A stretch of 6,520 nt of DNA from Anammoximicrobium sp964486845. GTDB taxonomy: Bacteria > Planctomycetota > Planctomycetia > Pirellulales > Pirellulaceae. Numbering within the stretch: the first letter of the stretch is position 1; each line of letters begins with the position of its first letter. The stretch covers positions 1-6,520 of the forward strand of contig CAZAQY010000380.1 of assembly GCA_964486845.1 (NCBI GenBank), written 5' to 3'. A model generated the notes under the pieces. That model did no database searches. It had not been told where the DNA came from and saw only the letters and a program-made list of their open reading frames with translations. Below, piece after piece: positions 1 through 6,204 of this stretch. The translations under genes were made by a program, and so were the position numbers.

Positions 1-64
1 TCGAGGGAGCACAGCCGTACCAGGAGAGGGCCACGCCGTCGCCGGGGTATCCACGGACAGACGA

Positions 65-85
65 ACCGCCGGGCAAGCCGGCGGT
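65..85 (+). terminator. GC-rich hairpin, possible weak terminator of an upstream gene
   Basis: An 8-bp perfect inverted repeat (ACCGCCGG at 65-72, CCGGCGGT at 78-85) encloses a 5-base loop and is followed only by ATTTG, not a real T tract. It could end a gene lying to the left of the window or be a transcript-processing stem. The first 167 bases hold no other supported feature. The frame of the next gene is open back to the window edge, but nothing recognisable is encoded there. Confidence 0.3.
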
Positions 86-154
86 ATTTGCTGTCCTGAA
101 TCGAATGAACTGGTGCTTGCACGACGACTGGCCGTGGGACACACTGAACCACCG

Positions 155-160
155 GGAGGA
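155..160 (+). promoter_or_regulatory. Shine-Dalgarno site fixing the start at 168
   Basis: GGAGGA lies 7 bases before the ATG at 168, ideal spacing. The in-frame ATG at 105 has no comparable site and would put 21 polar residues ahead of the signal peptide, so 168 is preferred. Confidence 0.7.
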
Positions 161-491
161 GACGCCGATGACGGGAAAGAACACCGGGAGACATCGCATC
201 GGATTGTCGTTTCGATGGATCGCAGCACTCGCCTTGCTGCCCTGCGGTGCCGCCTTCGCACAGGACGACCCGCAGGGCGGCGCGACCCCGCCTGCCGCGG
301 CCTGGCTGGTGCGGCCTGAACAAACAGAACCGAGAATCCTGCGATGGGCAGAACAGTTTCCCGATCTGGTCGTTCTCGACAAACGGCCAACGCTGGGAGG
401 ACATACGGCCTATGCCGTCCCCGTCGACCAGTCCAAGTCGGGGGACGCCGCAAGACCGCGGCTCGTCTTTGCCCAGCCTCATGCTCACGAA

Positions 492-544
492 CCGGCCACC
501 ACGGCCGGAATAATCCGTGAGGTCAGGCACCGGCACGCCTGGCC
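492..544 (+). other. Two adjacent hairpins at the junction before the oxidoreductase gene
   Basis: First hairpin: CCGGCC (492-497) pairs with GGCCGG (503-508) around a 5-base loop; it lies in codons following the HAHE motif and may simply reflect coding sequence. Second hairpin: GGTCAGGC (521-528) pairs with GCCTGGCC (537-544), one G-U wobble, 8-base loop, ending 14 bases before the AAGGAG of the next gene. Neither has a T tract, so they are not standard terminators. The second could influence mRNA processing or ribosome access; this is inference. Confidence 0.3.
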
Positions 545-558
545 AATTCGATGTTTAC

Positions 559-564
559 AAGGAG
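559..564 (+). promoter_or_regulatory. Shine-Dalgarno site fixing the oxidoreductase start at 572
   Basis: AAGGAG lies 7 bases before ATG 572 and only 1 base before ATG 566. The third in-frame ATG, at 551, lies upstream of it and has no such site. The upstream remnant's TGA (567-569) sits between this site and ATG 572, so ribosomes finishing the remnant could re-initiate here. Confidence 0.65.
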
Positions 565-571
565 TATGACT

Positions 572-2023
572 ATGGCAAGTGCAGGCAACAGCAGAAACAG
601 GCAGGTGACTTCTCGTGAGGCTTGTCTGACGCGGCGGGGGTTTCTGGGCACGGCGGCAGTCGCCGCTCCGCTCCTGCTGCCGCGTGAGCAGGCCTTGGGC
701 TACGCGGCCAACGAACAGTTGCAGGTGGCCGTGGTGGGCGTTGGCGGACGCGGCTCGGGGTTTGCCGTCGAGGAAGGATGGTCGTCGGTGCGCCAGCAGA
801 CGGGCGGCCGGATCGCCGCGCTGTGCGACGTCAACAAGCAGAAAGCGGCTGAATCGTTTGGGCGCTACCCCGACGTGCCGAAGTACGAGGATTTCCGCGT
901 GATGATCGACGAGATGGGGGCGAAGTTGGACGCCGTGGTCGTCGCCACGCCCGACCACAACCATGCCCCACCGTCGGCCCTGGCTCTGTGCGCCGGCAAG
1001 CACGTGTTCTGCGAGAAGGGGCTGACGCGCACCATCCGGGAAGCCCGCACCGTGGCCGAGTTGACGGTCGAGAAAAAACGCTCGACCCAGATGGGCAACC
1101 AGGCCGGCTACAACGAGCGCGCGATCGAAAACGTGTGGGCCGGCCGGCTTGGCGAAATCCAGACGATCCACATGTGGGGCGGGCCCGGAGCGGGGCCGCG
1201 CGAGGCTCCGGCGGGCACGCAAGAGGTGCCGGACTACCTCAATTGGGACCTATGGCTCGGCCCGGCGGCCTTCCGGCCCTACCATCCGGACTGGATGCGG
1301 CATTCCATGTGGCGGGACTTCTCCTGCGGGCATCCGGGTTGGTGGGGAGCGCATCTGTGGGCCACCCTCTTCAAGGCGATGAAGATCGAGACGCTGTGGC
1401 CGATCAACAAACAGCCGCCGGCCGCGGGGGCGAAGACCGTCAAGGTGACCGCCGAATGCTGCGAAGTCTGCGAACTCACCTTTCCCAACGCAAGCATCGT
1501 TCATTGGGACATTCCGGCGCGCATGGACATGCCGCCGATTCGCATCAGTTGGTACTCCGGCGGGCGGGAGCCCGAGAAACGCCGGCGAGATTACCTGCGC
1601 GAGTTGTTTGATAAGCATCCGCAGTGGGGCAGTGTGGATGACAAACGATGGAGCAATTGGGTGGGCAATCTGTGGGTCGGCACGGAAGGGGTGATGTACA
1701 CGTTCGGACATGGAGACACCACGGTGGCCATGTTCCCGGAGGACAAATTCAAGGATTTGGGCGATCCGCCACAGTCGCTGCCGCGTCCGCTGCCGGGACG
1801 GTTTCTCCGCGGTTGGGTCGAGGGCATGAAAACGGAAGTCGCGCCCATGGGCTGCTTCAACGCTTTCAGCGGGCCCTTCACCGAGTGGTACCTGTTGGCC
1901 AACATCGCGACGCTGTTCCCCGACAAGACCCTGGAGTTCGATCCCGTGACGTGCCGGATCGTCAATCACGAACAGGCCGACGAGAAGATCCGCCCACCCT
2001 ATCGGGAAGGCTGGACGCTCTAA
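572..2023 (+). CDS. Gfo/Idh/MocA family oxidoreductase, twin-arginine exported
   Basis: 483 residues, the usual length for exported planctomycete members. The N-terminus has a twin-arginine signal (T20-R21-R22-G23-F24-L25-G26, then a hydrophobic AAVAAPLLLP), implying folding with cofactor before export to the periplasm. An N-terminal Rossmann domain follows: strand and glycine loop VAVVGVGGRGSG (about 52-63), acidic end CDVN (85-88), VVVATPDHNHAPP (122-134) and CEKGLT (147-152). The usual EKP signature is EKG here, but the lysine thought to contact nicotinamide or substrate (K149) is kept. The C-terminal domain has GAHLW near H261 where many relatives have a G-x-H-x-x-D-type helix. The end, YREGWTL, is a familiar terminus in this group. 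The family oxidises or epimerises sugars, inositols and related polyols with NAD(P); the substrate cannot be read from sequence. The 566 and 551 ATGs are less likely starts. Confidence 0.9.
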   Translation: MASAGNSRNRQVTSREACLTRRGFLGTAAVAAPLLLPREQALGYAANEQLQVAVVGVGGRGSGFAVEEGWSSVRQQTGGRIAALCDVNKQKAAESFGRYPDVPKYEDFRVMIDEMGAKLDAVVVATPDHNHAPPSALALCAGKHVFCEKGLTRTIREARTVAELTVEKKRSTQMGNQAGYNERAIENVWAGRLGEIQTIHMWGGPGAGPREAPAGTQEVPDYLNWDLWLGPAAFRPYHPDWMRHSMWRDFSCGHPGWWGAHLWATLFKAMKIETLWPINKQPPAAGAKTVKVTAECCEVCELTFPNASIVHWDIPARMDMPPIRISWYSGGREPEKRRRDYLRELFDKHPQWGSVDDKRWSNWVGNLWVGTEGVMYTFGHGDTTVAMFPEDKFKDLGDPPQSLPRPLPGRFLRGWVEGMKTEVAPMGCFNAFSGPFTEWYLLANIATLFPDKTLEFDPVTCRIVNHEQADEKIRPPYREGWTL

Positions 2024-2079
2024 AGCCACCAGATCGGCAGCATTGTGTCCTGTGCCGGACCAGCTGGAAAAGTGTGCCA

Positions 2080-3477
2080 ATGTCCGCAAGAAGTCATCGA
2101 CTGCTGCGATGGTTCCGCATCGGCTGCCTTGTCGCGGCGGCGTGCCTCTTGCCGTCCTGCCGGCAACAGACGGACGCTCAAGAAACGGCCGGCCGGCCCG
2201 AAGAACGACCGGGAACGCATGGTCCCGCGGGGCAACGCGCCGTGCCAGAACCGCTGGCGACGGACTCGGCGGCGGTCAAGGCCGCCGTCGAATGCGTCGA
2301 TAGCCTCGGCGGCAGCATCCGTTATGACGGCGAGAAGATCGCCGTCGTGCAGGCCGGCAACAACCCGGCGAGCGACGAGGACGTCAAGGTGTTTGCACGG
2401 CTGACGGACCTTGAGGAACTCATGCTCCAGGGCGAGGCCATCACCGACGCGGCGATCGACGCTCTTGCCCGCCTGCCGAAGCTGTCCACGCTGTCGCTGG
2501 AGGGTACGAGCGTCACCGATGGCGGAGTGGCGAAGTTCAAGCAACTTCGCGCCCTCCGGAGGCTGAACCTCAGCCGCACCGCCTCCCTGACCGACGCGGC
2601 AACGGCCCACCTCGCCGCGTTGCCTGGCTTGCAGTACCTGGAACTGCGCGACAATGATCTTGGCGACGCGGCCCTCGGACATCTCCGACGCGCCGACCAA
2701 CTCCGGCTTCTCGACCTGCGCGGCTGTCAGCGGGTGAGCGACGCCGGCCTGGGGCAATTGACCGGCTTGACGCACCTTCGCGCGCTGCGACTGGGCAACC
2801 CGGCAATCAGCGACGTTGGCCTCGCCAGGCTTGCCGGCCTGAGCCAGCTGACCGAGTTCTCGCTGGATGGCTCACCGGCAGTGACCGACGAAGGGTTGCA
2901 GGTACTCGCGAACTTTCACGAGATGACCAGCTTGCGAGTGTCGCACTGCCCGAACGTCAGCGACCGCGGGCTTGCGCCGCTGGCGAACATGCCGAAGCTT
3001 CGGCTGCTTTTTCTGCGTGGCACCCCGATTACCGGCGTCTGTCTGGGGGCCGTCAAGGGCGGCGGGGACTTGCGACGAATTGACTTGGCCGAGACGAAGG
3101 CGAATGACGGCGCACTGGGGCATCTGGGCCGCATGAAGCGACTCGAATGGCTCAGCCTCGCGAAGACCCAGGTGACCGATGCGGGCACGCGGCATCTTGC
3201 CGGCCTGCCGAAGCTGAGCTACTTGCGGCTGGCGGAAACGGCCGTCGGAGACGCGGGCCTGGCGGAGATCGCCAAGATCGAGAGCCTTGAAGAGCTGGAC
3301 TTGGAACTGCTGCGAATCAGCGACCTGGGACTGGCGCAACTGAAGCGTCTGAAGAGCCTGCAGAGGCTGAACATTGCCATGGTCATGGTCTCGGACGAAG
3401 CCGTCGCCGCCTTACAAGCGGCCATCCCGGGGCTGCAGGTTCTCCGGTGGCGGATTCCGGGCGATTGGCCCTCATGA
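2080..3477 (+). CDS. Leucine-rich-repeat protein, probable lipoprotein
   Basis: 465 residues. Residues 1-27 form an export signal: basic RSHRLLRWFR, hydrophobic IGCLVAAACLL, then L24-P25-S26-C27. This resembles a lipobox with lipidation at C27, although Pro at -2 is uncommon. A low-complexity polar linker (about 28-60) leads to AAVECVDSLGGSIRYD (68-83), a common lead-in of planctomycete repeat proteins. Thirteen repeats of 24-25 residues (121-436) and a capping unit follow. Repeats imply a curved solenoid for protein binding; no enzymatic domain is seen. The start is ATG 2080 with GGAAAAG 7 bases upstream, a moderate ribosome site. The frame is open far upstream, but that part overlaps the oxidoreductase and is a shadow. 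The gene lies 56 bases after the oxidoreductase with no terminator between, so co-transcription is likely. Its partner is unknown. Confidence 0.85.
   Translation: MSARSHRLLRWFRIGCLVAAACLLPSCRQQTDAQETAGRPEERPGTHGPAGQRAVPEPLATDSAAVKAAVECVDSLGGSIRYDGEKIAVVQAGNNPASDEDVKVFARLTDLEELMLQGEAITDAAIDALARLPKLSTLSLEGTSVTDGGVAKFKQLRALRRLNLSRTASLTDAATAHLAALPGLQYLELRDNDLGDAALGHLRRADQLRLLDLRGCQRVSDAGLGQLTGLTHLRALRLGNPAISDVGLARLAGLSQLTEFSLDGSPAVTDEGLQVLANFHEMTSLRVSHCPNVSDRGLAPLANMPKLRLLFLRGTPITGVCLGAVKGGGDLRRIDLAETKANDGALGHLGRMKRLEWLSLAKTQVTDAGTRHLAGLPKLSYLRLAETAVGDAGLAEIAKIESLEELDLELLRISDLGLAQLKRLKSLQRLNIAMVMVSDEAVAALQAAIPGLQVLRWRIPGDWPS
2440..3387 (+). repeat. Thirteen leucine-rich repeats (protein-level, 24-25 residues each)
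   Basis: The repeats encode residues 121-436 of the lipoprotein-like gene. Each unit opens with (I/V/L)-(T/S/G)-D-x-(G/A)-L or a close variant, then xxLxxLxxLxxLxLxxT. Unit lengths are 24, 25, 24, 25, 24, 25, 25 and then six of 24. The two most degenerate units are adjacent: the ninth (opening ITGVCLGAV, with GGG in place of the usual helix residues) and the tenth (opening ANDGAL). The repetition is at protein level; the DNA copies have diverged and no recent tandem duplication is apparent. Confidence 0.85.
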
Positions 3478-3834
3478 GGCGGTGTGGGTCTTGACGACCC
3501 TGACGATCGCAGAGGAGGTCAGGCAATCCGCAAATCGCGGCACGTTTGCTCGTAGCTCGCTTCCCGATCGAGTGGGATCGCAAAGTCCTCGGTCAACCAT
3601 AGCGGCATACGCGGCAGGGGCAAGCCCGGTTCCAGGCTCTGGTGCCAGCTCTCCAGCCAGCGGCGCGCACCGCGCGGCCGCCAGCGGCACGCAACCGCGT
3701 AGGTTGCCGGGGGCGTTTCGCCCAAGGACGGATCCCACTGGCCTCCTCCTGAACTTGGATTCTACACCGCAGCCAGTGCCGTTTCCCGTTGCCGACTGTC
3801 TTGCAGGCGTTCGTGCGTCAGTGCGAAGAGTACT
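3478..3834. other. Gap between convergent genes
   Basis: This 357-base stretch separates the 3' ends of the repeat protein (+) and ackA (-). I see no convincing rho-independent terminator for either gene. The only structured content is a minus-strand open frame that looks like the end of a lost gene, listed separately. The remainder, 3762-3834, holds nothing I recognise. Confidence 0.6.
3519..3725 (-). pseudogene. Possible C-terminal remnant of an uncharacterised protein
   Basis: The minus-strand frame ends at a TGA (3519-3521) and is open back to a TAG at 3762-3764; the only near-plausible start is a TTG at 3725. The last 45 or so residues look like real protein: RRWLESWHQSLEPG, then LPLPRMPLWLTEDFAIPLD, then REASYEQTCRDLRIA. 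Codon third positions are mostly G or C. The pattern 'LPxxPLxLxxDxxxPLDxExxYxxxxxxLRI' recalls, from memory, C-terminal ends of planctomycete proteins of DUF4058-like type, which I cannot verify. An AGGAGGAGG at 3742-3750 is too far from the TTG (16 bases) and too close (3 bases) to a GTG at 3738 in another frame. The N-terminal part is absent, so this is either a decayed gene end or chance. Confidence 0.3.
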
Positions 3835-5034
3835 TCACGTTCCGCCCTTGACCAGTTCGTACGTATCGGCCGCGATGACGCCTTCTTCGTCGGTGGGGAT
3901 GACCAGCAACTTGACGCGGCTGTCCGGCGCCTGGATCTCGCCTTCGCGGCCGATGACTTCGGCGTTCCGTTGGGGATCGAGGGCGATGCCCAGTTGCGGC
4001 AGTCCGTCGCAGCACTGGGCGCGGATCCGCCAGCCGTGCTCGGCGATGCCGCCGGTCCAGACGATGGCGTCCACGGTGCCGAGCACCGCGACGTAGGCGC
4101 CGATGTACTTCTTGACCCGATAGCAGAACACGTCAATCGCCAGCTTGGCTCGCGCATCGCCGCCGGCCGCCTTTTCCTCCAAGGTGCGCAAGTCGTTGGA
4201 CGAGCCCGAAATGCCGATCAGTCCGCTTTTCGTGTTGCAGATGCGGTTCAGCGTGGCGATGTCGTACCCGTTGTCACCCAGATAGAACAGGATGGCGGGG
4301 TCCAAGTCGCCGGTCCGCGTGCCCATCACCAGGCCTTCCAAGGGCGTCAATCCCATGGTGGTGTCGATGCTGCGGCCCCGCTGCACAGCCGCCATCGAGC
4401 AGCCGTTTCCCAAATGGCAGGTAATCAGATTGACGGAGTCCAGGGACTCGCCCAGCAGTTCGGCCGCGCGTCCCGAGACGTAGCGGTGGGACGTGCCATG
4501 GAACCCGTAGCGGCGGATGCGGTACTGCTCGCACAGCATGTGCGGCAAGGCATAGGTGTACGCCACGGGCGGCAGCGTGCTGTGAAAGGCGGTGTCGAAG
4601 CAGGCCACCTGGGCCGCGTGCGGCAGGGCCCGCTGCGCGGCGCGGATCCCCGCAAGGTTGGGCGGATTGTGCAAGGGCGCCAAATGGGCCTCCCGCTCGA
4701 TCGCCGCCAGCACCTCGTCCGTGATCAGCACGGAGCCTGTAAACTCGTCCGCACCATGCACGACGCGATGCCCGACTGCGTCGATTTCTTCCATCCGCTC
4801 GAGCAGCTTTCCGGACCCCTCGGTCAAGGCGTGCAGGGCCAGTTCCAAGCCTTGTTCGTGCGTGGCGACGTCGGCCGGTTGATGCACGGTCTGGCCGTGG
4901 GAGGTGTGGTTCAGCGACGAGCCGGACTCGCCGATCCGTTCGACCAGACCTTTGCCCAAGACCAAACGCTGCGGCATCTCGAACAACTGGTACTTGATCG
5001 AGGAACTGCCGCAATTGACAACGAGGATCTTCAT
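3835..5034 (-). CDS. ackA: Acetate kinase
   Basis: Catalyses acetyl phosphate + ADP to acetate + ATP, reversibly, in the cytoplasm (EC 2.7.2.1); it is the second step of the Pta-AckA pathway. It has 399 residues, the family's usual length. All landmarks of the acetokinase fold are present (numbered from MKILV): N7 in NCGSSSIKY, R90 in GHRVVHG, H122 in PLHNPP, D147 in CFDTAFHSTLPP, H179 in GFHGTSHRY, the phosphate loop HLGNGCS from H207, R240 in GTRTGD, and the C-terminal TDEEGVIA with the catalytic glutamate. These match the known active-site positions of the Methanosarcina enzyme within a residue or two. One departure: the usual GGIGEN adenosine-binding signature reads GGIAEH. The start is ATG 5034, with GAAGG 9 bases upstream; ATG 5040 adds only Met-Pro and lies 3 bases from that site. 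It follows pta on the same strand and is probably co-transcribed. Confidence 0.96.
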   Translation of the reverse strand: MKILVVNCGSSSIKYQLFEMPQRLVLGKGLVERIGESGSSLNHTSHGQTVHQPADVATHEQGLELALHALTEGSGKLLERMEEIDAVGHRVVHGADEFTGSVLITDEVLAAIEREAHLAPLHNPPNLAGIRAAQRALPHAAQVACFDTAFHSTLPPVAYTYALPHMLCEQYRIRRYGFHGTSHRYVSGRAAELLGESLDSVNLITCHLGNGCSMAAVQRGRSIDTTMGLTPLEGLVMGTRTGDLDPAILFYLGDNGYDIATLNRICNTKSGLIGISGSSNDLRTLEEKAAGGDARAKLAIDVFCYRVKKYIGAYVAVLGTVDAIVWTGGIAEHGWRIRAQCCDGLPQLGIALDPQRNAEVIGREGEIQAPDSRVKLLVIPTDEEGVIAADTYELVKGGT

Positions 5035-5043
5035 CGGCATTTG

Positions 5044-5048
5044 CCTTC
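5044..5048 (-). promoter_or_regulatory. Shine-Dalgarno site of ackA
   Basis: GAAGG on the minus strand is 3 bases from the ATG at 5040 and 9 bases from the ATG at 5034. The spacing favours the inner start, which gives the MK(I/V)LVxN opening usual for acetate kinases. Confidence 0.45.
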
Positions 5049-5050
5049 GT

Positions 5051-5071
5051 CAGTGGTCAGTAGTCGGTAGT
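5051..5071. repeat. Three tandem degenerate heptamers between pta and ackA
   Basis: CAGTGGT (5051-5057), CAGTAGT (5058-5064) and CGGTAGT (5065-5071) follow one another directly, each differing from its neighbour by one base. They lie immediately upstream of the ackA ribosome binding site, in the transcribed pta-ackA spacer. This could be a small slippage-type repeat or part of a longer dispersed family; no function is evident. Confidence 0.5.
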
Positions 5072-5095
5072 TTTCGGAGGGCAGTTGCGTTCAGT

Positions 5096-5117
5096 CACGG
5101 CCAACGAGTAGGCCGTG
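5096..5117 (-). other. Hairpin in the pta-ackA spacer
   Basis: A perfect 7-bp stem, CACGGCC (5096-5102) with GGCCGTG (5111-5117), has an 8-base loop and begins 11 bases after the pta stop codon. There is no T tract on the minus strand, so it is more likely an mRNA processing or stabilising stem than a terminator. It could help set the pta to ackA ratio, which is inference. Confidence 0.35.
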
Positions 5118-5128
5118 TCACACCGCTG

Positions 5129-6124
5129 CTATCTTTCGGACGGCACTTGCGCCAGACAGATCACGGCCGCGTCCACGATGTCGTCAACGCTGGCGCCGCG
5201 GGACAAGTCGCTGACCGGTTTGGCGAATCCCTGGAGGACCGGGCCGACAGCTTGCGCGCCGGCCAGGTACTGGGTCAACTTGTAGGCGATGTTGCCCGCA
5301 TCCAAATCGGGGAAGATCAGCACGTTGGCGTCTCCGGCCACGGCGCTGGCCCGTTTCAGCTTCTTGGCGGCCACTCGCGCGCTCAGCGCGGTGTCCGCCT
5401 GAAACTCGCCGTCGATGCGGGCGTCCGGGCGGCGCTGGCGAATCAGGGCCAGCGCGCGGCGGACCTTCTCGGCGTCGGCGTGGATTCCGCTGCCGGTCGT
5501 GGAGAACGACAACAAGGCCACTCGCGGCGGTTCGTCGAGCAGTTGGGCCGCTGTCGCTTCCGTCGTCAGGGCGATGTCGGCCAACTGCTCCGCGGTGGGC
5601 TGGACGTTCACCGCGCAATCGGCGTAGATCAGCGGCACGTTCGGCTTGCCGCCGTACGACGGCAGGACCATCAGAAAGAAACTGGAAGCCGTTTGGATGC
5701 CCGGCGCGTACCCGACGGTCACGGCCGCGGCTTGGATCACCGTCGCCGTGGCCTTCATCGCTCCGGCCACCATCGCGTCGGCATCTCCCTGGGCCAGCAT
5801 CATGCCGCCGTAGACCAGCGGTTTTCTGACCAGACGCCCGGCCACGCTGTCTTCGACGTTTCGGTGGCGCGCGTAGGCGGACGTGTAGGCTTCGAGTTGC
5901 GGCGAGACGGCCGGATCGATGGCTTGCAGTCCGTCCAGCGGCAGGTTTGCCTTGGCCGCGGCCTCCGACAAACGTTCGGCGTTGCCGAGCACGATGGGCC
6001 GAGCCACGGCTTGGTCGACAAGGCGGCGAGCCGCATTCAGAACTCGCTCGTCCTCGCCATCGGGCAGGACGACACGTGCGTTCTTCTGTTTGGCTCGATC
6101 GAGGAAGCGAGCGATGATTTCCAC
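5129..6124 (-). CDS. pta: Phosphate acetyltransferase (short form)
   Basis: Catalyses acetyl-CoA + phosphate to acetyl phosphate + CoA, reversibly (EC 2.3.1.8), in the cytoplasm; the product feeds the acetate kinase encoded next. The 331-residue protein is the short, single-domain class, like the Methanosarcina enzyme, without the N-terminal regulatory domains of the long E. coli type. Signatures: VVLPDGEDERVL near the start, LVYGGMMLAQGDADAMVAGA in the middle, LLSFSTTGSG, VLIFPDLDAGNIAYKLTQYL, and the C-terminal GPVLQGFAKPVSDLSRGAS. In the last, S308-R309 correspond to the catalytic/CoA-binding Ser-Arg pair (309-310 in Methanosarcina). No ATG fits the start: GTG 6124 gives MEIIARFLDRA, a natural family opening, with AGAG a few bases upstream; TTG 6145, with GAAG 7 bases upstream, adds seven residues and remains possible. 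First gene of a probable pta-ackA operon. Confidence 0.94.
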   Translation of the reverse strand: MEIIARFLDRAKQKNARVVLPDGEDERVLNAARRLVDQAVARPIVLGNAERLSEAAAKANLPLDGLQAIDPAVSPQLEAYTSAYARHRNVEDSVAGRLVRKPLVYGGMMLAQGDADAMVAGAMKATATVIQAAAVTVGYAPGIQTASSFFLMVLPSYGGKPNVPLIYADCAVNVQPTAEQLADIALTTEATAAQLLDEPPRVALLSFSTTGSGIHADAEKVRRALALIRQRRPDARIDGEFQADTALSARVAAKKLKRASAVAGDANVLIFPDLDAGNIAYKLTQYLAGAQAVGPVLQGFAKPVSDLSRGASVDDIVDAAVICLAQVPSER

Positions 6125-6175
6125 GGCACACTCTGCGCGGTACAAGACGCTACTTCAAAACTCGACACGACTATG

Positions 6176-6204
6176 TTCGTACCACAAACCACACCACGGA
6201 TCAA
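6176..6204 (-). promoter_or_regulatory. Candidate sigma-70-type promoter for pta-ackA
   Basis: On the minus strand, TTGATC (6199-6204, 4 of 6 to the -35 consensus) and TACGAA (6176-6181, 3 of 6 to the -10 consensus) are separated by exactly 17 bases. The predicted transcript would begin near 6169, about 24 bases before the TTG and 45 before the GTG start of pta. The -10 box is weak and the match is by eye, so it is only a candidate. Confidence 0.3.

Larger units (their letters stand above)
168..569 (+). pseudogene. Truncated secreted M14-type zinc carboxypeptidase (N-terminal remnant)
   Basis: Encodes 133 residues. Residues 1-31 form a Sec-type signal peptide: basic n-region (K4, R8, R10, R16), hydrophobic WIAALALLPCGAAFA, predicted cleavage at AFA|Q32. 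Residues 46-87 resemble the segment before the catalytic core of M14 metallocarboxypeptidases (WLVRPEQTEPRILRWAEQFP, then a strand-rich stretch). Residues 97-113 contain PHAHEPATTAG at the expected place, whose H105-x-x-E108 matches the first zinc-binding HxxE motif. Intact members run to several hundred residues; here the frame loses family character within a few residues of the motif and ends after an Arg/His-rich tail. The second zinc His and the catalytic Glu are missing, so hydrolysis is not expected. The upstream end is intact, so the loss was a 3' deletion or replacement. Assignment is by motif and context only; an unrelated small exported protein is the alternative. Confidence 0.6.

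Noticed and set aside
105..167. Earlier start (ATG 105) for the carboxypeptidase remnant
   Set aside because: It has no ribosome site and would bury the signal peptide behind 21 residues; ATG 168 has GGAGGA at 7 bases.
1648..2079. Upstream extension of the repeat-protein frame by 144 codons
   Set aside because: It overlaps the oxidoreductase in another frame, and the signal peptide with a ribosome site at 2080 marks the real N-terminus.
1250..2089. 279-codon minus-strand frame under the oxidoreductase
   Set aside because: Arg/His/Pro-rich shadow of a well-supported gene; no motif.
3472..3738. 88-codon minus-strand frame with GTG start after AGGAGGAGG
   Set aside because: Spacing to the ribosome-like site is only 3 bases and the sequence is Ala/Gly/Arg-rich; the alternative frame ending at 3519 reads far more like protein.
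3970..5070. 366-codon + strand open frame antisense to ackA
   Set aside because: Same reason: mirror of ackA, no family-like motifs, and ackA itself is certain.
5051..5071. CRISPR-like repeat
   Set aside because: The units are 7 bases, directly adjacent and without spacers.
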